Positions 15,807-26,000 of a stretch of DNA of 27,920 nt are shown here, in pieces; the stretch's first letter is position 1; each line of letters starts with the position of its first letter. The notes beneath the pieces were generated by a model. That model searched no databases. It saw nothing but the letters and a program-made list of their open reading frames with translations, and had not been told where the DNA came from. The stretch spans positions 1-27,920 of the forward strand of contig CAYXEN010000032.1 in assembly GCA_964464035.1 (NCBI GenBank). Direction: 5' to 3'. The position numbers and the translations under genes were made by a program. This DNA is from CAYXEN01 sp964464035 (GTDB lineage: Bacteria; Krumholzibacteriota; Krumholzibacteriia; WVZY01).

Positions 15807-17240
15807 CTACTCCCAGGGCTCCACGACTATCGGGCGGCGGTTGGCCGTCGCTTCATCGAGTCGTCTCACCGGGCAATGGTGAGGGGCGCTGGTGAGGGTT
15901 TCAGGATTCTCCTTCGCCTCGGCCGCTATCGTTTTCATGACGGAGACGAAACGGTCGAGAGTCTCCTTGCTCTCGGTCTCGGTGGGCTCGATCATGAGGG
16001 CCTCCTCGACCACGAGCGGGAAGTAGACGGTCGGGGCGTGGAAGCCGAAATCGAGGAGCCGCTTGGCGACGTCCAGCGTTTTCACGCCGTATTCCTTCAG
16101 CACGCGTCCCGAGGCGACGAACTCGTGCATGCACCTTTCTCCGTACGGAACGGGGAAGATCCGGCCGAGTTCCCGGGCGAGATAATTGGCGTTCAGGTTG
16201 GCCGCCGCGCTGACCCTTCGCAAACCTTCGTCGCCGAGGCGTTCCATGTAGGCCAGCGCCCTCAAGCACACGGCGAAGTTGCCGTAAAAACTATGTATGC
16301 TCCCCACGCTGTTTCCGCTCTTCTCCGCCAGGCTGTACTCGTCCCCCTCGCGAACGATCCTCGGGTTCGGCAGGAACTCCTCGAGTTCCTTCTTGACTCC
16401 GACCGGACCGGACCCCGGGCCGCCCCCGCCGTGAGGGGTCGAGAAAGTCTTGTGCAGGTTGAAGTGCATCATGTCGAAACCCATGTCCCCGGGTCTCGCC
16501 CTGCCGACGAGCGCGTTCAAGTTGGCCCCGTCCATGTAGCAGAGCGCGCCCCTCTCGTGTGCAAGCTCGATGATCTCGAGAATCCTGCTCTCGAAGATTC
16601 CCAGGGTGTTCGGGACGGTGAGCATCAGGACCGCCGTGTCCTCGTCCATGACCTCGTCGAGGAGTTTCAAGTCCAGTTCCCCGTCCGGACCCGACGGCAC
16701 GGTTCGAGGCTGGAACCCGGCCAAGTGCACGCTGGCGGGGTTGGTTCCGTGAGCGGTGTCGGGCACGAGCACCTTGCTCCTCTTCTCGCCTTTCGTGTGG
16801 AAATACTTCCAGGCGATCATCATCCCCAGGAGCTCCCCGTGCGCGCCCGCCGCTCCCTGCAACGAGAACGCGTCCATTCCCGCCACGGCGCAGAGCTTTC
16901 TCTCCAACTCGTGGAGCACGGCCAGGGCTCCCTGCACATCGCTCTCGTCCTGTTCGGGGTGGAGCGCGGAGAAACCGGGCATGGCGGCTATGTCTTCGTT
17001 CATCTTGGGATTGTATTTCATCGTGCAACTGCCCAGCGGATAGAAATCCTTGTCGACGTGGTGGTTCTTCGCCGAGAGAGCGATATAATGGCGAACCACT
17101 TCCGACTCGCTTACCCGGGGAAGACCCACCGGCGACTTCCGCCTGTATTCCTCGGGCAGGATCTCTTCTACGCCCGATTCGGAAAAGGCCACGAGGCACC
17201 CTTTCCTGCCTTGCTTGCTCTTCTGGAAAATCGTCTGCAT
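15807..17240 (-). CDS. gcvPB: Glycine dehydrogenase (decarboxylating) subunit 2, P-protein beta
   Basis: This is the PLP-carrying half of the split glycine decarboxylase. With GcvPA it decarboxylates glycine and loads aminomethyl onto the lipoyl arm of GcvH. It has 477 residues. FYPLGSCTMKYNPKMNE (67-83) and GAAGAHGELLG (129-139) are family signatures. Lys264 in NLHKTFSTPHGGGGPGSGP is the PLP Schiff-base lysine, and PDTAHGTNPAS (160-170) and YMDGANLNALVG lie near the cofactor. I chose the ATG at 17238-17240 because AAAGGA lies nine bases upstream. An ATG at 17247-17249, which overlaps the gcvPA stop as ATGA, would put that site against the start. The C-terminus ends RPIVVEPWE, typical of the subunit. 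Confidence 0.95.
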   Translation of the reverse strand: MQTIFQKSKQGRKGCLVAFSESGVEEILPEEYRRKSPVGLPRVSESEVVRHYIALSAKNHHVDKDFYPLGSCTMKYNPKMNEDIAAMPGFSALHPEQDESDVQGALAVLHELERKLCAVAGMDAFSLQGAAGAHGELLGMMIAWKYFHTKGEKRSKVLVPDTAHGTNPASVHLAGFQPRTVPSGPDGELDLKLLDEVMDEDTAVLMLTVPNTLGIFESRILEIIELAHERGALCYMDGANLNALVGRARPGDMGFDMMHFNLHKTFSTPHGGGGPGSGPVGVKKELEEFLPNPRIVREGDEYSLAEKSGNSVGSIHSFYGNFAVCLRALAYMERLGDEGLRRVSAAANLNANYLARELGRIFPVPYGERCMHEFVASGRVLKEYGVKTLDVAKRLLDFGFHAPTVYFPLVVEEALMIEPTETESKETLDRFVSVMKTIAAEAKENPETLTSAPHHCPVRRLDEATANRRPIVVEPWE

Positions 17241-17245
17241 CTTTC

Positions 17246-18601
17246 TCATTCCTTTGCTGCTTCGGCGAGAACGTCGGCTAGCCTCTGCATGTCTTCTTCC
17301 GTCCTCTTCTCCGTGACCGCCACGAGGAGGCAACCGCGAGCCCAATCGCCGAAGTACCTGCCGAGCGGAATGCCGGCGAGAACGCCTTCGGCGCGGGCCC
17401 TGCGCGCGATATCCTCGGCTCCCTTCGGGCACTCGACGACGAACTCTCTCAGGAAAGGAGCGCCGAACCGAAGCTTGAAACCATCCAGTTCACCGAGCAT
17501 CGCGGCCAGACGCTTCGCCTTCTCCGCGCAATGCAATGCGAGTCCCCGCAATCCTTCCTCTCCGAGGAGCGCCAGGTAGATCGCGGCACGAAGCGCGAGC
17601 AATCCTTCGTTGGTGCAGATGTTCGACGTGGCCCGCTCTCTCCTTATGTGTTGCTCTCTCGTCTGAAGCACGAGAACGTAAGCGTCACGACCTTCCGTGT
17701 CGCGCGTCCGGCTCACGATCCTCCCCGGCATCTGCCTTATGAATCGCTGCTTGCACGCCATGAAACCAAGCAGCGGACCGCCGAAGTTCATGTCGTTGCC
17801 CAAGCCTTGCCCCTCGCCCACCGCGATGTCCGCATCATACTCCCCGGGCGGTCTCACGACGGCCAGCGACAGCGGATCGACGGAGGCTATCAAGAGTGAC
17901 CCGTTGTCCTTCGCCGCTCCCGCTATCTCCCAGGGTTTCTCGAGAACGCCGAAGTAATTGGGGTTCTGGATCACCACCCCGGCCGTATCGGCGTCGAGGA
18001 GCCCTTCGAGCGCGGAGCCGTCCACGCGGCCGCTCTCTTCGAAAGGAGCGACGACGAGTTCCCTCCCCTCTCGCCCATTGATGTAAGTTTCGAGCACGCG
18101 CATGTAGCGTGGATTGAGGTTCCCCGGAACGATCACCTTTCCCCGCTTCGTCGCTTTCATCGCCATGAGCGCCGCCTCCGCGAGGGCGGTCGCCCCGTCG
18201 TACATCGAAGCATTGGCCACGGGAAGCGCGGTGAGTCGCGCAACGTGGGTCTGGAATTCGAATATCGCCTGCAGGGTGCCCTGGCTGACTTCGGCCTGGT
18301 AGGGAGTGTAGGCGGTGTAGAACTCGGACCGGAGGGCGAGGTGGTTGACGACGGAAGGAACGTAGTGATCGTAGACGCCGCCTCCGAGAAAACAGATCTT
18401 TCCCCCGGCCGGGTCGTTGCGGGAGGCGAGCGATGCGAAGCGGCCGACCGTCTCCGGCTCCGTCTTTCCGGGGCCGAGTCCGAGCTCGTCGCGGACGAGG
18501 ATGGACGAAGGTATGGGCGAGAATAGTTCTTCCTCGGAATCGATCCCCAAAGCGGCGAGCATCTCCCGCCTGTCTTCATCCGTATGATTGATGTAGGGCA
18601 T
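17246..18601 (-). CDS. gcvPA: Glycine dehydrogenase (decarboxylating) subunit 1, P-protein alpha
   Basis: This is the structural and partner half of the split P-protein, 451 residues. The N-terminus MPYINHTDEDRREMLAALG is the conserved opening. CFLGGGVYDHYVPSVVNHLA, YTPYQAEVSQGTLQAIFEFQT and NASMYDGATALAEAAL are the family motifs that shape the active site with GcvPB. RTRDTEGRDAYVLVLQTREQHIRRE and SNICTNEGLLALRAAIYL are also typical. It starts one base after the gcvH stop, and its TGA lies within 10 bases of the gcvPB start. A two-gene P-protein is the arrangement of many non-proteobacterial bacteria and archaea, against one fused gcvP in E. coli. Confidence 0.95.
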   Translation of the reverse strand: MPYINHTDEDRREMLAALGIDSEEELFSPIPSSILVRDELGLGPGKTEPETVGRFASLASRNDPAGGKICFLGGGVYDHYVPSVVNHLALRSEFYTAYTPYQAEVSQGTLQAIFEFQTHVARLTALPVANASMYDGATALAEAALMAMKATKRGKVIVPGNLNPRYMRVLETYINGREGRELVVAPFEESGRVDGSALEGLLDADTAGVVIQNPNYFGVLEKPWEIAGAAKDNGSLLIASVDPLSLAVVRPPGEYDADIAVGEGQGLGNDMNFGGPLLGFMACKQRFIRQMPGRIVSRTRDTEGRDAYVLVLQTREQHIRRERATSNICTNEGLLALRAAIYLALLGEEGLRGLALHCAEKAKRLAAMLGELDGFKLRFGAPFLREFVVECPKGAEDIARRARAEGVLAGIPLGRYFGDWARGCLLVAVTEKRTEEDMQRLADVLAEAAKE

Positions 18602-18602
18602 G

Positions 18603-18989
18603 TCAGTCCTTTCCGATCATCGCCTTGTACTCATCGTACGTCATGAGTTTTTCCAATTCCGAAGGATCGGAGGGTCTTATCCTCACCATCCATCCCTTCT
18701 CGAAAGGACTCTGGTTCACCAGCTCGGGATGATCTTCCAGCTCCGGATTTGCGGCCGTCACCACGCCCGAGACGGGTGAATAGAGATCGGCCACCGTCTT
18801 CACCGCTTCTATGGTCCCCATCGATTCCATAAACTCGACTTCGGTTCCTTCCTCGGGAAGTTCCACGAACACTATGTCTCCCAGCTCGCCGGCCGCGTAG
18901 TCGGTGATTCCCACTGTCGCCTCGCCCGAGCCGCCGTCCATCGCCACCCATTCGTGTTCCTTGCTGAACTTCATCTCTTCGGGCTTCAT
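18603..18989 (-). CDS. gcvH: Glycine cleavage system H protein (lipoyl carrier)
   Basis: This is the lipoylated shuttle protein of the glycine cleavage system, 128 residues. The N-terminus has FSKEHEWVAM, then VGITDYAAGELGDIVFVELPEEGTEV. The lipoyl-accepting lysine is Lys64 in EAVKTVADLYSPVSG; the usual ESVKA is EAVKT here. WMVRIRPSDPSELEKLMTYDEY is the normal C-terminal end. I use the ATG at 18987-18989 with AAGGAGA six to seven bases upstream; a TTG one codon earlier would lie too close to that site. It lies 20 bases after gcvT. Confidence 0.95.
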   Translation of the reverse strand: MKPEEMKFSKEHEWVAMDGGSGEATVGITDYAAGELGDIVFVELPEEGTEVEFMESMGTIEAVKTVADLYSPVSGVVTAANPELEDHPELVNQSPFEKGWMVRIRPSDPSELEKLMTYDEYKAMIGKD

Positions 18990-19009
18990 CAATCTCTCCT
19001 TTCAGTTAC

Positions 19010-20131
19010 TCAGCCCCGCGAACGACTCTTGTAAAAAGGGAGCGGGGTCTTTCGCACCGGCACCATCCGCTTCCTCACGGAAACGGCGAAAGCCCCGTCG
19101 GCGCCCGCCGCTTCACTCGCGACGTACGCCATGCACAAGCTCTTCTTGAGTGTCGGGGAGAAGCTGCCGCTGGTCACGCGGCCCACGACATCGCCGTCCA
19201 GGAGGATCTCCATCCCCTGGCGCGCTATGTTTCTTCCCTCAACCTCGAATCCGAGCAATCGTTTCTTCGAACCCGCCTCCTTCTCGCGCCTGAGGGCCTC
19301 CATGCCGCAAAAACTCTTCTTGCCGAAACTCACCACCCAACCGAGACCGGCCTCGAGCGGCGTCGTCTCGTCGTCGAGCTCGTGCCCGTAGAGGCAGAAG
19401 GAGGCCTCGAAACGCAACGTATCACGAGCGGCCAATCCTGCAGGCTTTACACCCCATCGTCCGCCGACCTCGATGATCTCGTTCCAGAACTCAACCGCCC
19501 TTTCCGGCGGCACAAGTATCTCGTAGCCGAGTTCGCCCGTGTAACCCGTACGCGAAACCAGTATCTCGTCACTTTCGGAGACGAAGGACACGTGGTGATA
19601 GTAGGCGAGGTCGTCCAGTGAATCCCTTATCGCGGCGAACGAGGGGCAGTTTTGCAGGATGTCCCTCGAGGCCGGCCCCTGCAACGCGAGCAGCGCGCAG
19701 CGTTCGCTTTCGTTCCTCACTTCCGCTTCACCGGTGGGGAAGGAAGTGACATGCTTGAAATCCTTCTCTATGTTGGCCGCGTTCACGACGAGCATGTAGC
19801 GGGGCGCATCGGAATCGGACAAGCGGTAGACCAGGAGGTCGTCGACGACGGTCCCGTCGTCGCGGCACATCACCGTATACAGGATCCTTCCGGGAGTGAG
19901 CCTGGAGCAGTCGTTGGTGACCAGGTTGTCGACGAATCCCTCCGCACCCTTCCCCTCGATGATGAATTCACCCATGTGGCTCACGTCGAAGATGCCGGCA
20001 CGCCGCCTCACCGCCTCGTGTTCCTCGATGATACTCTTGTAGCTCACCGGCATGATGAAACCGGCGAACTCGACCATTCTTGCTCCAAGCTTCTCGTGTT
20101 CCTTCCGTAAAGGAGTCTCTTTCAGTCGCAT
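19010..20131 (-). CDS. gcvT: Aminomethyltransferase (glycine cleavage T protein)
   Basis: This enzyme transfers the aminomethyl carbon from GcvH to tetrahydrofolate, giving methylene-THF and ammonia. It has 373 residues. The folate-binding domain shows ARMVEFAGFIMPVSY, RAGIFDVSHMGEF (45-55), DNLVTNDCSRLTPGRILYTVM and the catalytic Asp pair in GTVVDDLLVYR (93-103). SRTGYTGELGYEI and RDTLRFEASFCLYGHELD (LRxEA) are also present, and the C-terminal barrel begins around GFEVEGRNIARQG with GRVTSGSFSPTLKKS. It begins 54 bases after uvrA; that gap is too short and too plain for a glycine riboswitch. It heads the gcvT-H-PA-PB run. Confidence 0.96.
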   Translation of the reverse strand: MRLKETPLRKEHEKLGARMVEFAGFIMPVSYKSIIEEHEAVRRRAGIFDVSHMGEFIIEGKGAEGFVDNLVTNDCSRLTPGRILYTVMCRDDGTVVDDLLVYRLSDSDAPRYMLVVNAANIEKDFKHVTSFPTGEAEVRNESERCALLALQGPASRDILQNCPSFAAIRDSLDDLAYYHHVSFVSESDEILVSRTGYTGELGYEILVPPERAVEFWNEIIEVGGRWGVKPAGLAARDTLRFEASFCLYGHELDDETTPLEAGLGWVVSFGKKSFCGMEALRREKEAGSKKRLLGFEVEGRNIARQGMEILLDGDVVGRVTSGSFSPTLKKSLCMAYVASEAAGADGAFAVSVRKRMVPVRKTPLPFYKSRSRG

Positions 20132-20185
20132 CTATCGCTTCACCCCTCTCGATCACCGCCATGGGCGTCCATTTGTTCGGTTTTT

Positions 20186-23008
20186 TCATCCAGTCGTATT
20201 GCAAAGACTACGGAGCATCTCCCCGGTATAGGATCGCGTGCATCGCATGATATCTGAAGGGGGCCCGGAGGCGACCACTTCCCCCCCCTCGTCCCCGCCC
20301 TCCGGTCCGAGGTCGATGATGTAGTCGGCGGCCAATATTACATCGGGATTGTGCTCGATCACAACCACGGAGTTGCCCTTTTCCACAAGTTTATCGAGAA
20401 CGGACAGAAGCATCTTCACGTCCTCGTGGTGGAGGCCGGTCGTCGGTTCATCCAGGATGTACAAGGTTCTGCCGGTGCTTCTCTTCGAAAGCTCGGCGGC
20501 GAGCTTCACCCGCTGGGCTTCCCCGCCGGAGAGAGTCGTGGCCTGCTGGCCGAGCCTGATGTATCCCAGGCCGACGGCCATGAGGGTCTCCGCCTTGTTC
20601 CTGATCGAGGGGATGTTTCTGAAGAGCTGCAGGGCCTCTTCGACGCTCATGTCGAGAACATCGGCGATATGATAGCCCTTGAAGGTCACTTCCAACGTTT
20701 CCTGGTTGTAGCGCCTGCCCTTGCACGCTTCGCACTTCACGAACACGTCGGGGAGGAAGTGCATCTCGACCTTGATGAGGCCGTCTCCGCTGCATTTCTC
20801 GCACCTGCCTCCCTGCACGTTGAAGCTGAACCTTCCCGCCTTGTATCCCCGCATCCTGCTCTCGGGGAGCCGGGCGAAGAGTTCGCGGATCGGAGTGAAG
20901 AGCCCCGTGTAGGTGGCGGGATTGGAACGCGGGGTCCTGCCGATGGGAGACTGGTCGATGTCGATCACCTTGTCTATGTTCTCCACCCCTTCTATCTTGT
21001 CGTGATCCCCCGGAAAGACATGGCTCCTGTAGAACCGCCTGTGCAAGGCCCGGAAAAGGATGTCGTTCACGAGCGTGCTCTTTCCCGAACCGCTCACGCC
21101 GGTAATGCACGTGAAGACTCCGAGGGGGATCGCCACGTCGATGTTCTTGAGATTGTTCTCCCGCGCCCCCCTCACCACGAGGTGCCGCCCGCTGCCCCTT
21201 CGCACCTCGCGCAGTTTAACCCCCTTGCCGTTCTCCCTGAGATACTTCCCCGTGAGACTGCCGGGGACCCTTCTTATCCGCGCGGCGGTCCCCACCGCGA
21301 CCACGTCCCCGCCGTGCACGCCCGCCCCCGGCCCCAGGTCTACCACGTAGTCGGAGGCGAGAATCGTCTCGCGGTCGTGCTCGATGACTATCACGGTGTT
21401 GCCCAGGTCCCGCAATTCCTTGAGCGTCCTTATCAACCTCGCGTTGTCGCGGTGATGGAGCCCGATGCTCGGCTCGTCGAGGATGTAGAGGACCCCCATG
21501 AGCCGAGATCCGATCTGGGTGGCGAGTCTCAGCCTCTGGGCTTCACCCCCCGCCAGCGTGGCCGCGCCGCGGTCGAGTGATAGGTACCCCAGCCCCACGT
21601 CGTCCATGAATTTCAGCCTGTCCTTTATCTCCTTCACTATCGGTTCTCCGATGAGCTTCCTGTTGCCCTCGAGCTTCACCCCGTCGAAGAAACGCCGAAG
21701 CTGCTTGACGCTCATGCTGCAGATCTCGGCTATGTTCTTCCCCTCGAAGCGCACGGCGAGGCTTTCCGGCTTGAGTCTCGCCCCCGAGCACGAACTGCAT
21801 TTCTCCTTGGTCATGAAGGATTCGATCCACTTCCTCACGCTCTCGGACGATGTCTGCCGATAGCGCCTCCGGAGCCAGGGGATCACTCCCTCGTAGGTCG
21901 CTCGGTATTCTCCGTTCGTGCGCTCGAAGGCGAAACGGATCGTTATCTCCTCGTCGGTGCCGTGGAGAATCACGCCTCTCGCCTCCTCGCCGATCTCTTC
22001 GAAGGGATCGTCGAGGGTGAACCCGTATCGCTCGCCCAACGCCTCCAGTTGCGCTTTCAACCACTCGCCTCTCAGGCTCTTGAGCGGCGCTATGGCGCCC
22101 TGCTTGAGCGAGAGGCCCGGCTCGGGGACCAAGAGTTCCATATTGAAATCCATCTTGCTTCCGAGGCCGTTGCACTCCCCGCATGCTCCGTAAGGGGAAT
22201 TGAAAGAAAACATCCTCGGGGCGAGCTCGCCGAAGCCGACGTTGCAGTAGGGGCACGCGAACTTGCGGCTGAAGAGGATCTCTTCCCCGCCGGTCTTGAC
22301 CAGCACGAGCCCGTCGGAATGCAGCGAGGCGGTCTCCAGCGAATCGCCGATCCGCTTCGCCTGCTTGGGCGAAACCGTCACCCTGTCGACGACGATCTCG
22401 ATGTCGTGCTTCTTCTGGCGGGCGAGCGGAGGAACGTCGTCGATCTCGCGCATCTCGCCGTCCACCCTGACTCTGACGAAACCTGCCTTGCGTATGGATT
22501 CGAGCACCTTCCTGTGCTCACCCTTCTTGCCCCTCACGACCGGAGAGAGGATCACTATGCGCGTGCCTTTCTCGAGCGACATTATGCCGTCGGCGATCTG
22601 CGATATGCTCTGCTGGGAAATGGCCCGATGACACTTGTAGCAATGGGGCGTTCCCACGCGGGCGAAGAGAAGGCGGAGATAATCGTAGACCTCCGTCATC
22701 GTGCCGACCGTCGAACGGGGATTGCGTGAACTCGTCTTCTGCTCGATGGAGATCGCGGGAGAGAGCCCCTCGATCCGGTCGACGTCGGGCTTGTCCATCT
22801 GGCCCAGGAACTGCCGGGCGTAGGCGCTCAGGCTCTCCACGTAACGCCTCTGGCCTTCGGCGTAGATCGTGTCGAAGGCGAGCGACGACTTGCCCGAACC
22901 GCTCAGCCCGGTTATCACGACCATCTTGTTGCGCGGGATCTCAACGTTGATGTTTTTGAGGTTGTGCTCCCTCGCCCCGCGGATTATCAGGTTGCCCGTT
23001 CTTTTCAT
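20186..23008 (-). CDS. uvrA: Excinuclease ABC subunit A
   Basis: This is the damage-recognition ATPase of nucleotide excision repair, 940 residues (normal for UvrA, and long enough to include the UvrB-binding region, so not a short UvrA2). It has Walker A sites GLSGSGKS (34-41) and GVSGSGKST (637-645), an N-terminal HCYKC pair, zinc-binding Cys252/255/276/279 and Cys736/739/759/762, and signatures LAGGEAQRLRLA (485-496) and LSGGEAQRVKLA (826-837). Both Walker B regions, YILDEPSIGLHHRD and YILDEPTTGLHHED, are intact. The first signature has Ala in place of the common Ser. The ATG at 23006-23008 fits the family opening (IIRGAREHNLKNI) and lies inside the end of the TPR gene, overlapping it by 68 bases in another frame. 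Ribosome-binding sequence upstream is weak (GAAGAAG). Confidence 0.97.
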   Translation of the reverse strand: MKRTGNLIIRGAREHNLKNINVEIPRNKMVVITGLSGSGKSSLAFDTIYAEGQRRYVESLSAYARQFLGQMDKPDVDRIEGLSPAISIEQKTSSRNPRSTVGTMTEVYDYLRLLFARVGTPHCYKCHRAISQQSISQIADGIMSLEKGTRIVILSPVVRGKKGEHRKVLESIRKAGFVRVRVDGEMREIDDVPPLARQKKHDIEIVVDRVTVSPKQAKRIGDSLETASLHSDGLVLVKTGGEEILFSRKFACPYCNVGFGELAPRMFSFNSPYGACGECNGLGSKMDFNMELLVPEPGLSLKQGAIAPLKSLRGEWLKAQLEALGERYGFTLDDPFEEIGEEARGVILHGTDEEITIRFAFERTNGEYRATYEGVIPWLRRRYRQTSSESVRKWIESFMTKEKCSSCSGARLKPESLAVRFEGKNIAEICSMSVKQLRRFFDGVKLEGNRKLIGEPIVKEIKDRLKFMDDVGLGYLSLDRGAATLAGGEAQRLRLATQIGSRLMGVLYILDEPSIGLHHRDNARLIRTLKELRDLGNTVIVIEHDRETILASDYVVDLGPGAGVHGGDVVAVGTAARIRRVPGSLTGKYLRENGKGVKLREVRRGSGRHLVVRGARENNLKNIDVAIPLGVFTCITGVSGSGKSTLVNDILFRALHRRFYRSHVFPGDHDKIEGVENIDKVIDIDQSPIGRTPRSNPATYTGLFTPIRELFARLPESRMRGYKAGRFSFNVQGGRCEKCSGDGLIKVEMHFLPDVFVKCEACKGRRYNQETLEVTFKGYHIADVLDMSVEEALQLFRNIPSIRNKAETLMAVGLGYIRLGQQATTLSGGEAQRVKLAAELSKRSTGRTLYILDEPTTGLHHEDVKMLLSVLDKLVEKGNSVVVIEHNPDVILAADYIIDLGPEGGDEGGEVVASGPPSDIMRCTRSYTGEMLRSLCNTTG

Positions 23009-26000
23009 CGCGTTTCTTCTTCGCTTCGGCGGCTTTCCTTACTTGTTCCAGGCCCTTCACCGCCGCCTTGCCCCAGTCGCTGCCGGCCCCGTACTTGTCT
23101 ATGACGGCCTGGTACAGTTTCTCGGCGGAATCGAACCGCTCGATCGACGCGTAACACTCCGCGGCCTTGAGCCGGGCGGTGACGCCCCAGAGGACTTCCT
23201 TGGGCACGAGATATGGAACCTTGAGAAACTCCGCGATGGCCGCCTTGTAGTTTCTCATCTTCCGATAACACTCGCCGGACCAGTAGTAGGCTCTCGCCTT
23301 GCCCTGATCGTCGAGGGTGGGAAGGGCCTCGTGGTACGCTTCCACCGCTTTCGTCAAATCGCCGCCTTCCATCATGCACCTTGCGATGTTGAGCGAAGCT
23401 TCGGGAGCGAACGGAGACGAGGGGAACTTGGCGAGGAGTTCTCTCCACGCCCCGGCCGCGTCTTTCCACCGGGACATCTTCTGGTAGGCTATCGCCTCGT
23501 GCTTGAGAGCATCGAACGTGGTCGAGCTGTCGGCGGCGAGCGAGGCCGCCTCACGATAGTGAACGGCCGCCTCGGCGAGCTGGTTGCGCGAAGCGAGCAC
23601 GTTTCCCAGCTTCAAGTGCAGCTTGGGAGCGAGGGGGCTCATCGGGTACTCCTTGAAGAAACGGCGCGCGTATTCGCCGGCCCGCTCAAAGGCCTTGCTC
23701 CCGAAGAGATCCATCGCCGCCAGGAAGAGGGCTTCGTCACATCTCGCGTCCCCGGGGCAATCCGCGTCCAGCCGCTTCGCGACGGAGAGAGAGCGCTTGA
23801 AGAGTTTTTGCTCGTAGAGGTACCAGGCCTTCTCGAGCAGGGCGTCCCAGAGGAGCTTCCCACCGGCCCCCGCCTTGCGCGCCGCCTCGCGCGCCGCGTC
23901 GCCCTCCTCGATCCTACCCACTCGATAGAGCGCCATGGCATGGAGCGCTTTCGCAGTGCCTGCGCCTTCCTCAGGGGGATGCGCCACGATGTCTTCGGCC
24001 AGCGCCAACGCCTTGTCCGGAGCTTCGTGCGAGAGATACCACCTCAGGAGCTCTTCGCGCTCCGGCGCTGCTTCACCCTCGCCCATCTCCGCGACGAATT
24101 TCTCGAGCAGGCTCCCCACCTCGGCGTCGTCACCCACGGCCTTCGCCATCTCGATCGCGTGCTTGTACGCCCGGCCACGCATCTTGCCCCCCTCGCGCGA
24201 GCCTATACATGCTTTCATCAGTTCGAGCGCCTCCTCGACCTCGTCGAGCTTCTCCCAGCAAAGCGCCAGGCGATACGTCGCCTCCCACTGGAGCCTGCGC
24301 GTGGGCGCGCGGTCGAGCACGGCGGTGTATCGCCTCACCGCCTCCTTGAACTTTCTCTGCATGTACATGCAGTCCGCCGCCTGGAGTTGCGCCCTCGCTC
24401 CCATCTCCCCGTACGGATCTCCCTCGGCCACTTCCACGAACAACGCGGCGGCGTCCTCGAACTTGCGAAGCTGCCGGAGCGACACGGCGGCGATATAAGC
24501 GGCTCTCAGATGCGTGCGTTTGCGTTCATCGGCGAGCGCCTTCTTCGCAAGGGAGAGGGCCTCCTTGTAATCGCCCTGCTTGACCAGGGCGTCGGCGAGC
24601 TTGAGTCTCACGCCGGGAGGATCATCTAGCCCGTCGGCCATGCGAAGAGCCTTGCGGTAGTAACGCGCGCCGGAAGCGGCTGATCCCTTTCGGCCCGCCT
24701 TCATGTAATAGTCACCGAGAAGCACTAAGATCTCCGCCCTCTCGCTCCTCGTCGGGTAGGAGGCGAGGGTGTCGAAGATCTCGAGGGTATCCACTTTTCC
24801 CGTCACCTGGGCGCCGAGAATGATTTTTTCATATGCGGCCCGGCCGGCCCACGAACTCTCGCGGAAACGCTTGGCCAGCGAATCCCACGTTTTCGCGGCC
24901 CGCTTGTAGGCCGCCTCGGCCGCGGACGTGTCGCCCGCAGCCAGGGCCCTCGCCGCCTTCCCCTCGTAGCAGGCCCCCTTTATGTACAAGGCGTGGGCGG
25001 TCACGTCCGGGTTCTTCGAGCTCTTCAAGGCCTTGTCGACGAGGGAGAGGGCTCCGTCGAAATCCTTGAGGATGTCCATCCTCGCCTCGGCGAGTCTAAT
25101 GAGTCCCTCCTCGCCGGGGAGGGATACGATTTCGCGGGCGACCTTCTCCATGCGGTCGAGCGCCTCGTTCTTGTCGATCACGATGAACGCGTCCATGTAC
25201 CGCAGCCGCCGCTCGGCCCAGTCGGCTTCGCTCGAGAAGGGAAAGGTGAGGATCGTCTCGCGATAGAGTTCTGAAGCCCGGCGATAGTCGCGGCTCTTCT
25301 CCGCGAACTTTGCGACGCCGAGGAGATCCGCCGCCACGCGCCTCTTCTCCACGTCCAGTTTCTCCATCATGACCTCGAGGGCGCGCGTCGAGTCGTGCAG
25401 GGCGTCGGCGTAGGCGCCCGCGAGCTCGCCGAGCGCCGCCACCTTCGTGGAACTGTCGGAGGCGGCGGAGGCGAAACGCCTGAACTCGCCTATCGCCTCG
25501 CGGGGCCTGCCCAGGGCGATGAGAGCCGCGCCCTTCACGCGGGGAGCGAATCGTGCCTTGTCGCTCTCCGGGGACTTGTTCTCGAGTTCGGCGGCGTGCT
25601 CGAGCGCCGCTTCGTATCTTCCCGAAGCTAGCTCGGCGCGGGCTCGGTAATAGACCATCACGGGCGAGAACGCCAGGCCCGACTTCGCATATCGCCTGAC
25701 GAGCGACTCGACCTCGGAATACGCTCCCGCGTGGAACGCCGCCTCGATCGCCTTCTCGAAGACCGCGCGGGGATCGGGAAGGCCCTCGACGTCGAGAAGT
25801 TTTGCGAGCCACTCGTAGGCTTCCTTGTAGCGATGCATCCCCTCGAGGATGCCGGCGCCGTGGAGGACGGCCGGCACGTAGATCGCCTTTTCGCGGAAAG
25901 CGCGCGCATGCTCGAACGAAGCCAGGGCTGAAGCGCTGTCGCCGAGCGCGAGGTACGTCTTGCCCGCTTCGAGGGAGGCGAAGGCGCTGAGCGGATGCCT

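Noticed and set aside
15225..17579. Open frame of 784 codons on the plus strand opposite dppB, gcvPB and gcvPA
   Set aside because: Composition is His/Arg/Glu-rich without motifs, fully shadowing conserved genes in a fixed frame relation.
20132..20185. Possible glycine riboswitch before gcvT
   Set aside because: The gap is 54 bases, too short for a glycine aptamer, and no conserved aptamer core was recognised.
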